Shown here piece by piece: positions 37,680-49,429 of a DNA stretch of 64,000 nt; within the stretch, counting starts at the first letter, position 1; every line of letters starts with the position of its first letter. Position numbers and translations under genes: made by a program. This DNA comes from Epiperipatus broadwayi (Eukaryota > Onychophora > Udeonychophora > Euonychophora > Peripatidae), in the NCBI GenBank assembly GCA_028023455.1, contig JAQFVV010000278.1, forward strand, positions 904,554 to 968,553. Direction: 5' to 3'. The notes beneath the pieces are model-generated. The model did no database searches. It was not told the origin of the DNA and saw only the letters and a list, made by a program, of their open reading frames with translations.

Positions 37680-37750
37680 TACCTTTTTATAACTCTGTGG
37701 ATGGCTTGTGTGACCAAGTCAAAACGTCAGTATATTGATATTAAAAGTTT
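37680..37750 (+). ncRNA. Hammerhead-like motif in Penelope 3' region, right copy
   Basis: Same layout as the left copy, with CTGTGGA at 37695-37701 and GTA near 37730-37732. GAAAC has become AAAAC by a CpG transition, while the stem III loop keeps the CpG (GTCA). The ancestral motif therefore probably had GAAAC with loop GTCA and GTA. Predicted inactive. Confidence 0.45.
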
Positions 37751-37790
37751 TTAACACGGATGAACCCGCAAAATATGTATTTTATATATA

Positions 37791-38511
37791 TATATATATT
37801 GTGCCCTTGTCTGTAGGTCATAATAAGGTAGAAAGGTCAACTACTAAAAAAATTTTAAATTTTAAGTTATGCTTGTAGGATATATAAATAATAATAGGAT
37901 AATTAGATTTTATAGTACAATTGAAAGCTGAAAATACCTGGTATATAAAAATGTAATAAATTATTTAAAAGAAAACAGTTAAATAAAGCTTAATTACATC
38001 CTTGCTTATGGTTGTAAAAGCTGGCCATATAAAATAATACAGCTATGAATAGTTAAAAGTATAATAATAATTTGAATATAATATTTTAAAACTAATAAAT
38101 TAAATAAATGCTAGATGTAGTGTTATAATTGTATTTAATAATCAAAATTAATAGAGTATATTTTATTAATAAACTTTAGGATGGTGAGAATTATGTTTAG
38201 TTTGACAAGTTTTAATTATTTTCCAAATTTTTATAAAACATATCAGTTTTGGTAATTTAGACCGAGACGTAAATAAAAAATTATTTGATAAAGTTAGTAA
38301 ACACGTGACTGTATATTATATACCTTCACACACACGCTTGTTAAAATAATAATAAAGTTTGTGAATTTGAAACTAAATATAATTGCCATCGATCATTAAA
38401 GTAAAAGTTAAAATATTAAATATTGTTTTAATAATTGTTTTAAAAGTTTAAATAATTTTGTAAAACAATAATTGAATTTAAAAATACTAGTCGAAATAAT
38501 ATTTTGAGACA
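37791..38511. other. Spacer upstream of candidate promoter
   Basis: AT-rich without recognised repeats. It becomes richer in CpG toward 38280-38400. No gene is supported. Confidence 0.4.
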
Positions 38512-38662
38512 TGACGTCATCAATTCTTTATTTTAAAAGTCTAATCTGTTATATAACTAAATGTGTAAATTTGTTCGCGCTAAAGAAGTCATTAACCAAT
38601 CAACGGAGGTAAATTAGCAGACAAAATATAAGAATTATACGAAGCGGGGGGAGAAGTAATGT
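38512..38662 (+). promoter_or_regulatory. Promoter-like cluster: CRE, CCAAT and TATA-like sites
   Basis: A perfect CRE palindrome TGACGTCA lies at 38512-38519, a CpG-bearing TTCGCGC near 38574, CCAAT at 38596-38600 and TATAAG at 38627-38632. The order and distances fit a TATA promoter with a start around 38657. A perfect splice-donor-like GTAAGT follows at 38663-38668. The sites are short, so chance is possible in part, but their ordered cluster in a CpG-retaining stretch is unusual for this window. Confidence 0.35.
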
Positions 38663-41475
38663 GTAAGTGAAAGAGAAAGTAACACATTTTTGTAGCTGAT
38701 AACACCGTAGCTGGAAAAGTGATATAAATTTAAAATTTAGTATTTATTTTAAAAGTTCTTCTGTAACATATAATATATTTTGACTGTATCGACATGGATT
38801 GCTAATTTAAAAGTTGTCTTACCAGGGAATTTTATTCAAGTTTAACCAAAACCCTACAGTAGAGATGGAAGTACAAGGAAAATTACCTAAAAATATTGCT
38901 GAAGGAAAAATATTTGGAAATTGTCTTAATACGGCTTTATTTATGCTCAACCAGAAACGTATTATTGTCACTCAGAGAAATATAATTGGGACGCTGTATG
39001 AAAACCTAAAGAGAAGTTACTTGCCATCAGAAAAAAAATTATGACGCACCAATTTTACAAGGCTAATTTAAAGTTATTTATTCTTCTCTATGGAAAAATT
39101 TAATATGCGTTTTTATTATAAAGAAAATAATGATGAAGAAAGAATGTTTATCTTTTAAAGGAAAACATTATTAAAAATATAATACAAGAATTTTGAAATA
39201 AAGAAAAGTTATGGAATAATATGAAAGTGCTATTATATATTTTATGGAAAGGAACCGAAAACTTTATCTAATTAAAAATATTATAACGTATTCAATGGAG
39301 GAAATGCTTGATTTTAAAAAATATAAAATTAAATTACTTAATGAAAATGGATCCAGGAAAATAGGAAAATTATTGAAGATTTAAATAAAGTACCTAGAAG
39401 ATGCATCGGGAAAAAGTCGCGCGGGAAAAGATTAGCAGACAATATTAGAAAAGAATATCAGAATTAATAATTGTGTTCAATGTTATTAAAACCAAGGATT
39501 GTCATCTATGAATATTTATTAAACAGAGTAGTAATTGTTTTACTTTAAAATAGAACATTAAGTGACTGAAGAAGAAATAAAATATTTTTTTTTTAGCTTT
39601 AATATGAACGATTTTCAAGCAAGTTCGATAAAGAAGTACCGTAAATATAATTTAAATAATTTTACTGATTATATTTAAAATATAAAATGCTATGTGAGAT
39701 TAGGGAAAACATATAAACATAAATTTAATAATAATGAGATTTAAATATAATAGCTTAATGGAATGATAGAAATATTGTTTTAAAAAATAAAGTGTATGTA
39801 TGGAAATCATATATCTACAAGAATTAATGGAATGGTGAAGCCTACAGAACACGATCGAGAAGATAAAGATCGTTTTGGTAATTTTGATATTTATTTATAA
39901 TGCATAATGTATTTTTTTTTAGATCATCGATTGATTAAGAATGATATGTGAAAGTTTAAATTCTATGTATGCATTTTATACAACATTAAAACATGTTATG
40001 AGATAGGAGTAATTTTAAATATGCATGCAATAAGTTATTTAAAGTATAATTAATAATAATAATCTAACAGAACAATTGTGTGATTCTTTTGAAATTTCAT
40101 GTTGTAAAGTATTCAAATATTTTAAAATAGTTTGTATATGATAAATATATGAGAAAAGTAGTAAAAGATTTTCTTAAAGAACAGCGGAATAGTTTTGGAA
40201 ATAAATGAATTTTATTATTGTTAGAAATGTAGATAGGAATTTGTCGATGTACTGTATAGAAAAATCTTGAGAAATAAGATCGGATAGTGACTTGGTAGTA
40301 CTAGTGTAGAGGAAACCAAGATGATGTTTTGTTAAGAAATAAGAAAAATAAAGTATTTGGATCATAGTTAGTTTGTGTGATTTCAGTATAGCTAACTAAG
40401 CCCTATCACTGAACACATATATTTTTGGACAGTGTTTTTGCGTATCTTTTAAACTTTTTGATGTTATATAAAGCTGAAGAGATAGCTTTAGCATCACTCC
40501 TATAATAGAGGTGGGTAGACAGATAAAGGTCACTCCTCTATAGTGTTTTAATTCACTGTACCATTATTGTCAAGGTTTATGACGGATAATATGCTAGTTA
40601 TATTTTGATCCTGTGCATCTATTTTCGCTATCCTTGTTTCGTGAATCTGCATCGTCAGAAAGATATTTTTACAGAAATAATGAATAAAATAGAACTGAAG
40701 ATACGTTATCGTCTATGTAAGAATAGTTTATTTACTGGAATGTGTAAGAATTGTGTAATTTTAAAAGTGAAAGTACAAAATATCATAAAGAGAGAAAGAA
40801 TCATATGATACAGTTTCAAATCAATTCGGAAATGAATATAAGATTTTTTAAAAGAGAAATCTAAACAAAGTTTTTTTTTATAAAAGTGGTAATAAAATTT
40901 AAATGTTTGAAATAATTTTTAGAAAATAAATATTGCATATTTAATAAGAAATAATTCAATAATGTGTAATAGACATATATTTGTGCATGGGGTGTTAATA
41001 GTTGTAATTACCATCCGAAGTAAGGCTTGAATGAGTATATTAGATTAATAAACATCGGATAAGGAACAATAAAACCTAATACCGAATGTAGAAGAATGTT
41101 TGAATCTGTAGGATTCCATACAACTAATAAAACTAGAGTTTTATTGTTTTGTAGAATGTTTAATACGAATGTAATTTTGTAAAAAGGTATGAATTTAATA
41201 ATAGTAGGGATACAAAGTGCTAATAATAATTATATGATAAATACATTTTGTAACAAGCTAAATTATAATCAGAAATCCAATAATAATAATACTGAATTTT
41301 CTTAAGCATTTAAAAGATAAGAGTTAACTAGAAAAAATAAGTAGAAGTTTGATTTCATTTTTTTTTATAAACTAGTAAAATAATTTTGTGATAGGAGAGT
41401 AAGGATATCCATGTACATAATGTAAAATATTGTTATTTGTTTATGTTATTAATAAACTTTGTTGTAAATTTATTT
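38657..41475 (+). ncRNA. Candidate long non-coding transcript
   Basis: The interval runs from the promoter-like cluster to AATAAA at 41451-41456, which is followed by a GT-rich stretch (TTTGTGTCTTCGTTG). It lacks the transposon families seen elsewhere and keeps CpGs (for example TCGCGCGGGAAAAG near 39418). Over long parts it is purine-biased on the plus strand. No frame above about 80 codons exists. The longest (38814-39044) has no ATG at its start and no known motif. It could be a long non-coding RNA or the untranslated exon of a gene outside the window. This is inferred from composition and signals only. Confidence 0.3.
41450..41475 (+). terminator. Polyadenylation signal-like site
   Basis: AATAAA at 41451-41456 is followed within 40 bases by a GT-rich element. 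The motif is common in AT-rich DNA. Its value comes from closing the CpG-retaining interval. Confidence 0.3.
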
Positions 41476-41569
41476 TAAAGCTTTGTGTCTTCGTTGTTAT
41501 TTCTCCACATGGATGCATGATATCACAATACACTTATAATTGAAACAGACATATAGTTTTTCACAAAAA

Positions 41570-42602
41570 GAGTAAACCCAAAGTGTTATAATAATTTTGA
41601 AAATTTATTTGTATGATAAAATTAAAAGATCATAATTATATCATTTATTGGTCATAAGTTGGTTGCCACAATGTTACATTAAAATATATGCTATTGTTGC
41701 CACACGTATTCTGTTGTCAGATTATTAAAATACTGCCACGTACGTAATTATTTATTTCATTTAGGAAGAAATAAGATTATACTTATACTATTGTTGTTAT
41801 TATTATTATTTATTATTGTTAGTTACTGCATAGTGAATTTATGACATAAAATTCCCTTTTCATAGTTTACTACCGTAATTTAAAATCAGTTAGAATACAA
41901 ATTATGAACCTGAGATTTTATTTTATTTTATTTATTCTATTTATTTACTTAATTTTATTTAATTGAGCTAGATTCTTATTACAAAGAATATTAAGACATG
42001 ATTATTTTATCGTAGTGAAAAGAGCTTAGAAAGTCATAAGAATACTATAAATTAGTTATTTAGAATAGTAAAAGGAGGAATAGTATTCTTATGCCATTGA
42101 GATAGTATCATGTGGATAATATCTCAATGTAGTCTATCTCATTCCCCGTATCGTCACTCCATGTCTCATGAAAATAATAAATATTTGTTAATTCATTTTT
42201 TAAAAATATAACTGTATTTGTATTAAAAAAATTAGAGCTAGTAATCATTTTAATTAATGCTGGATATTTCATGTATTTATTCGTTAAACTGAGCTAGAAC
42301 CCGGAATATTCGTTATAAACAGTATATTTTGGGGTGAGGACGCGCGGGAAGAGGTTTTATATATATATTGTAATGGGATAATAATTGATTTTCTGCCCCA
42401 TTGTTTCTACTGCTTAGTCAGCATTTGTCATGAAACAAAAGAATTGATTTACAGGTTTCAGACAACCATTTATTACTGACATAAAAATAAAATAAAAAAT
42501 AATGAAAAAACCCTCATGATTTAAATATTACTTGTAACAGAGCAAATCATGTATCAATAAATAGTAACTCTGTTATAACCTGGATAAAATTATCTAACTC
42601 AG
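41570..42602. other. Spacer, no gene seen
   Basis: A 42.05-42.4 kb segment is less AT-rich and contains GACGCGCGGGAAGAGG near 42339. This is similar to the E2F-like box at 39418. Nothing else is recognised. Confidence 0.4.
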
Positions 42603-42719
42603 TTTTTTTTTTCCATATGTCAAAGCATTGGTTGGGAAGCGAACCCGTGATGACTGTCTGCAAGCAACTGCTTTCTTGCAAGGTGGCTACACTGACCTCT
42701 TGACTACCAACACTTGACA
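42603..42719 (-). mobile_element. tRNA-Gly-derived SINE (copy 6)
   Basis: The minus strand starts TGTCAAGTGTTGGTAGTCAA. It has an enlarged anticodon region with an internal duplication (CTTGCAAGAAAGCAGTTGCT), an intact B box GGGTTCGCTTCC, then CCAATGCTTTGACATATGG and an A tail. It is the longest copy because of the duplication. Confidence 0.8.
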
Positions 42720-45700
42720 GCTCAGTTATTAGTTATTCTATGCCATAATAATGTTTTCAACAAACAACTATTTAGATTGTCCCCTACACTAAATTAAAAT
42801 ACAGATGAGAATCTTTATTAAAACCTAATTTATTCAGATAGCCTTTAAAAGAAAAGAAAACAAAGAAGATCATCATGTCAGATATCACCAAATCTATTCA
42901 TTATCCAAAAATAAACTACAGTAAGCAGTAAATCATATATCATTGTTCTAAATAATGATGTATGCATGAGTTATCCATTTAATTTGTAATTGAATAAAAT
43001 CAAACCAAATCAATAAATAACTAAGTTCTGAAATACTTTATTAATCAAATATTACATATAATAATGTAAATTTATATTAAAATTTAATGATATTTCCTAC
43101 CTGAATAAACTAGTTCTTAAATGGTTATAACAATATTTTGAGAATGTTTTATAAATCTACTATATCTATAAAGTTAAAAATTCTATTAATTAGTTTTATA
43201 TTATATTCAGTAAAATGTTAAATAATATTAATGTATCTCTGCTATATTTTACATCAATCTTTAGATATCAAAATGAAATATTCAACAAGAACACATTATC
43301 AATAAACCTATTAGTTAATCTTGCATTTTTAATATCCAACCAGATCATTATATCAAATATATAGCAAATTTCTATTGGATATTTTCCAAATCATAGTGAA
43401 CTAATCCTATCAATCTCTTTAAATTTCATGTAAATCAATTAATAACAATGGACTTTATAACAACTAAACCATATAAGACAATTATTGGCATTTACTTAAG
43501 TCAAAGATATGTATTAAATTTTAATAGTTAATCAAATTTACGATCCACCTCAAAAAAGTTTAAAGATAATTAAGACATATAATTCTGACTAAAGACAGAA
43601 TAAAATATGTCAAAATCATTATAATTGAACAAGATAAGTTCTTAATAATTACCCATAAGCAAATAACTATTTCAATGTAATAACAATATAAAATTTATAT
43701 CTAATTAGACCTAATAATAATCATAAAATAAAACATACATGTATATAAACTGTACTTCACTTGCCGATATTGATTTGACCTTTAGATTATGATTCAATGA
43801 CCAAAAGAAAAATGAAGTTTTTCTTGGTTATCTTATCTTCTATAAATTTATTATTATAAATTGGTTTCCATACTTATAAAACAATTAGACAAGTATATTA
43901 GATTTTATTTAAATTTTAATTTATTAATTTATAAAAAGTAATTAATAATATGATTAAAAACATATGTGTTTGTCTAAAATTGTAATGAGTTACAAAGCAC
44001 AAATACTATTTCTTTTTAATATATAATAAATTTGATTGCCTATTACTCTATAAAAATTAACAATAAATAATAAATATAAATTTATATGAAACACAAACTA
44101 TGTTGTATGACAATGAACTATAGAAACTGTTGGAAAAAGTTTAAGATATCTTGCCTAAAATGAATATTTCAAGATTTTGAATCTCAAATTAATTTATCAT
44201 CAGATATGAGTTTAAACTTAAATCCAATTATATGTCAGGATAACAGAATTTTGTCTTTTGACCAATTCACCCCCAGGTGAATTTTTTCATAAGTATTATA
44301 TGATAAAAGGCATGTAAAACAGTATCTTTTATTATATTAAATTTTCACTGAAAAATTTACAGTAAAAGATGGGAAATTCAAAATTCCTGCTCTTACAATA
44401 GACATAAGTTCCACCCTGACATGTTCAGCCATTGTCTCTTGCCAATGCTGTAAGACATTTGGTGTTTTATGACATTGTTTAAAGAAAATAGTTCTAATGA
44501 CCAAAAATGTGTTTATTTGCAAATTTATTACGGTTTTAGCTTTTTTTAAATAATAATTTACACTATATTTATTATATATCAAAAAATATAAATTATTAAA
44601 AACTTATTTTGACTTGAAATACTTTATTTTCAAAAATATATCATTATATTAGCAGTGAATGTAAACATGGCCTGATGCAATTTACAAGCTTAGTTTCTAT
44701 GTAAGCAATCTATTTATACTTATGAGTATGAAAATATCACAATTTTGCAATAAATATTCAAAAATTTTAAACTTTTAAAGCATAATTCATTAGATATAAG
44801 AGAAATAAATAAATATTCATTTGGATGTTTAAAAATAATAATAATTAAGAAATATTTCATTGATTTTATAAACTGAAAATAATCTTTCTAGAAACAATAA
44901 TGTCTAAACTCTTTGTTTTGTTTATGATCTCATTTTTTAATGTTTACAAAAACAAAATGTGAACATTTAAAATTTATTTCAGTAGTAAAGAAAAATAACT
45001 ATCAAATAAAGTCAAATTTATTATTTTCAGATAAGTAATAATCATTTTATCATATATTTTACATTGATGTGTGAGACAAAGAAAAACATCAGAAAATGCA
45101 AACCTATGAGAGGCTTTTACTGTTTAGATAGCTTATCAATCAGTCCCTAAATATACACATTGTTTATATATAAATAAATTTTATATTTCAAAATAAAGAT
45201 AAACAACATACATTTTTTTATAAAATAACAAAAATTATATATATATATAACACATAATCTACAAAAACTTTCATTTTTCCTTTTTACTCATTCCATTCCA
45301 TTGCAGCTCCTAGTTTTCCTGTTTATGATCTAAATGCAAAGAAACAATCCTTTTTGAGATAGAGAAGAGACAAGGATGAATAATAATATTTGGGGATTTA
45401 AATTCAATTTTTTTTTTTAATCTGATATTTTTTTTCAAGTACATAAATATATCCAACCTTTTAAAATAATAGTTACTTGGTCAATTTTTTATTTGTAATG
45501 ATATATAAAAATATATTCTTTCATTGACAAAATTATGAGCAAGATGAATAATAATTGCTAGCATTTTTTCCAAGTCAATAAGTTGAAATTTCAATTATTT
45601 AATATCACATAGAAATTACATTAATCAATCTTGTAAAAATTTTTAATCAAAAACATGACATCAAGATAGATGTGATAATGTTTGTATTCATCTCTAATGT

Positions 45701-48700
45701 ATAGATGAAATCCCAAATTTTAATAATGAAATATTTTATAGCTCATGTGGAATAAAAATTAATTTTGATGTTTTTTTCTTTCTTCTTTTATAATATATTC
45801 TGCCATTTTTTTCTTGAAATCTTATCAATAAACTGCCCTAAATTGCATGGGCAGACTGCTTATGTTTTTATTCTTATATTATTTTTAGCAATTACTCACT
45901 TTTAAAGTAAAATAATTTATAAAGATGAATTTAAAATTATCCATTTTAGAAAAAAGATAGAAGACTTGAGTTAAAGAGATTCACTTCTATTTATAATATA
46001 TTTTTGCTGATATCATTGTTACTAGAGTAACCATTCAATTGAACTCAATGATCACTCTTTTGTTAAAAAAATTGTTTTTCACAGCAAATGAAATAAAGAC
46101 TTTTAAAAAAACATTTGATAAAAAAAAATTGTATTACAATTTCAATATTATTTTTCATTTCAACAAAACAGAATTTGCATAGCATTTTTTATACACCCTA
46201 ATAAAATATGTGTTTTTAACATATATCTTTAATATATTCCACTAAACTAAAAAATAAACAAATATATATGAAATATTAATTATTTAATTTTATAATAAGT
46301 AGTTGTTAGGGTGAATGTAGTAACAAAATGGACACCTAATAATTATTAATAATAATGATTTTATTTAAGTGATTTATTTTATTATTCACTTAATTATTTT
46401 TTAGTATTTATTTTTTATTCATTTATTTATATTTTTCCGTAAACTTGACCACAACTAATTTAGAATTTAATGATAATTTTAATAATAAATAATGTTATTA
46501 TTTTAAAATATTAAGTTGACATAGTTACCTAGTTAACCTTTATAATTCAGCTCATCCATTATTCAATAAATCAAATCAAATAAAAAAATATGTTCAATAT
46601 ATTTCATTTTTTATACTGTAATATCCAACTCACATTTGAGTAGATACAATATGTATATAGACCTGATAAATTGTCCTCAGATATCACATTTTAAAAATAA
46701 TACTTTAGTGCTAATGTTTATTTCTTAAACCACAATCCAATGATGTTTTGTTATTCCAGAAAAAGTAGAAATATTAGAAAAAAACTATTAGATTCAAAGC
46801 CCATTTATTAATTATGATATTTTTCCAATATACAACTTATTTTTTCATCTAGAAGGTGTTTGATCTAGGACATTATCAGTGTACAAACACTAGCTTATAT
46901 CCATGATGTTAATATGTAAATATTTTTTTTCCTTTAACAAGTATTACATTCATAAAACATTACAGTAAACAGACACTAGTTTTCTCCATGACAATGTGAT
47001 AGATATTGACCAATTTCTATCCCATATGGAAATAATTCATTGATAATCATAAAATTATATTAGCAAGTGAATGTTGTTTGCATTTAAATTTCATCATTGA
47101 AAAGTAGGTAACATCTTTTTTTTGAAAGCAAGAAATTATTCTGATAGTTTTTAAACCAATAAACACACTACCATAAGAATTAATTTCCATTCTTTCAATA
47201 AATTATTACCTCTTACAAATTTCCAATATATCTGCCCACTTGCTTTTATCCCATCATTCTATCCATTCAATAATCATATACTTTTAAAAACAAATAAAAA
47301 ATCATATGAATGAACTTAGATTTGCTTCTATTGAAGCCAAGATAGAAAGAGTGAGTTTTAATTGTTTAGTTCTATTTATCCTTTTTTAAATTGAAATCAG
47401 AGACATTATAGCAAAAATCTGCATTAACTCTTTGGTCAATTCCAGCTATCATCCCATAAATATAAATCTTATTACATACAATAATGACAAATAAAAATAA
47501 ACATTTTTATAATTTATTACACATATAATATACAAAACTTGCATCTCAAAATGCCAATAATATTCTTTCACTTTAATATAAATTAAAAAAGTAAGACTAT
47601 TTTTTATATACAATGGAAATATACTTTCTATACATATTTTTCAACACAATTTTATACAAATAAAATAACAAATATACTTGAGACATTAAATATTTAGACA
47701 TATTAGTTGTAACCTTCTACTGTTAATGCAATAAAGAACATATTCATAATAAAGAAAATATTATTATCAAGACTATAAACTTTATTATTTATACATTCAT
47801 TTTTAAAATGAATAAAGTCAATCCAAGAATTTTTATCCTACAAATAATATTAACATTTCTTCCTTCAATATTAATGTTACCATAGCAACATATTCCAAAG
47901 CAGTCCATGTTAATATATTCACTATTAAAATCAAACTTAAATAATCATTAATTCCTAGATGATGTTGTATTTTAATTTACATTTCCCTAATTCATTACTG
48001 GCTTTGTCTTTATCCATAAGATTTGAGAATCAAAACTAGAAATATTGGAGATTTTGTCTAAGTCTAGCCAAGATGTTTCAAAAAATGAGCTCGTAATGAG
48101 CTATAAAACATTTCCAGACAAAATTGAAAATTATGAAATAAAAGAAAGTAATATATGATTATCTCATTTAATATTATTCATCGGTGTATAGAATACATTT
48201 ATCTATAAGTTACATTTATATTTATTTTTATTTCTGGAAGCTGGTAAGATTTGTAAAACTTCACCTATTCCTAATATTTGTAATATTCTAAAGTTATAAA
48301 ATAAAGTTGTATATTTTATAACCTTGATTAATAATTTAATCAAACTTGCAAACTATTAAAAAAATAATTATATTCCTTTGATAAAATTTGATTAAGTTTA
48401 AATTTAATCAGAACAATAAAAAAGAAAAAAAAAACTAAAACTATGGCTTATTTGGAAAGGTTTGTCCTGGCTTAACAAAAGATTATAAAAGAGAAAGCAA
48501 AAGAGAAATCATATGTAATATCTGTAGAAAATACAGGATACACATCGACAGCAACGTTTCAATTAAAACTTTTAATTTCAACTGCAGAGTCATTCTATAT
48601 TGTTTCAAATCGCCATTAAAATGCTTCTTAAAACTGGCATGTAACCAACCAGTTAGAATAAAAACACAAGTATGAATTTCTAAGTGCAGCTGAGGTGTAC

Positions 48701-49425
48701 TAGTCAAAATCCACAATGTAACCATTCCGATTTCAGAATATTGTCATCAAAAATCCTAGACACAGCAGACCTAGTAATATATAACCCTTTGCATATTTAT
48801 CTATTTGCTAATCACTTGCTCTTACTTTGCCTATATAATCAAGCAAGAAGTAAAGTAAAATCTTTGAACATTCACTCTAAAATTACTCAACTGACACATT
48901 GAAAAAATTAAACTAAAAAATAGCCTACCAGTGATTATTTTACTATATCTTTTTGAACTGATTCATGGTGAAAATTTATTGATTTATACGTATGTGTAGA
49001 AGGCTTTATATAATTTATATATATTAATAATCGGCATTTTAATTATTTTCAATTTATTTTTATTTGAATGTATATTAGTTATCATTTCATTAACAAATAA
49101 ATATTTTAAAACAGTGTAAGATATAGATGTAAATTATTTAGATATGTTCATATACTTCTACGTAATCTTTAATTTTTTCACTTTTTGGGGCAAGATTAAT
49201 GATACAATTGTTTGCTATCAATTAAAAAATAAAAATTATTCATCATTTTATAAATCTATTAAGCAAGATTATGTTAACCATTTATTGAACTGTAAGTTCT
49301 AGCCTGAAGGTGCTTCATTATATCCATTCTATGAAACATTTAAGAAGACATATTTAATTGGAATCAGAAGATATTAATTAAAAAAACTTTGGATAGTCTT
49401 TCTGATGGTGTAAAAAAATAATTAT
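42720..49425. other. Long AT-rich spacer, no gene seen
   Basis: Nearly 6.7 kb of very AT-rich DNA without recognised repeat, RNA gene or motif-bearing frame. Frames at 44337-44582, 48483-48725 and 48684-48902 resemble no family I know and look random in composition. 48480-48900 is somewhat less AT-rich and is the only part worth a database search. Confidence 0.5.
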
Positions 49426-49429
49426 TGTA

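Larger units (their letters stand above)
35264..37790. mobile_element. Head-to-head inverted pair of Penelope-like elements
   Basis: Two 5'-truncated copies point away from each other around a spacer of about 23 bp near 36520-36543. The arms match from about CACGGATGAACCCGC at each outer side to the FVYNG codons at the centre. The few differences seen are mostly CpG to TpG/CpA changes. Both outer ends border AT repeats. Penelope-like elements commonly insert with 5' truncation and in tandem or inverted arrangements. Near identity means a recent event. Because the arms do carry independent CpG changes, a pure assembly artefact is less likely. Confidence 0.9.

Noticed and set aside
37470-37754. 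94-codon frame at the 3' side of the Penelope right copy (mirror at 35320-35604)
   Set aside because: It overlaps the end of the main frame and the hammerhead-like region, with no known domain; probably a chance frame in conserved non-coding sequence.
38814-39044. 76-codon frame in the candidate transcript
   Set aside because: It starts at TTG with no upstream in-frame ATG and has no recognisable domain; kept only as a remark in the transcript entry.
42720-49425. Possible mitochondrial insertion because of extreme AT content
   Set aside because: No mitochondrial protein or RNA motif could be found in any frame.
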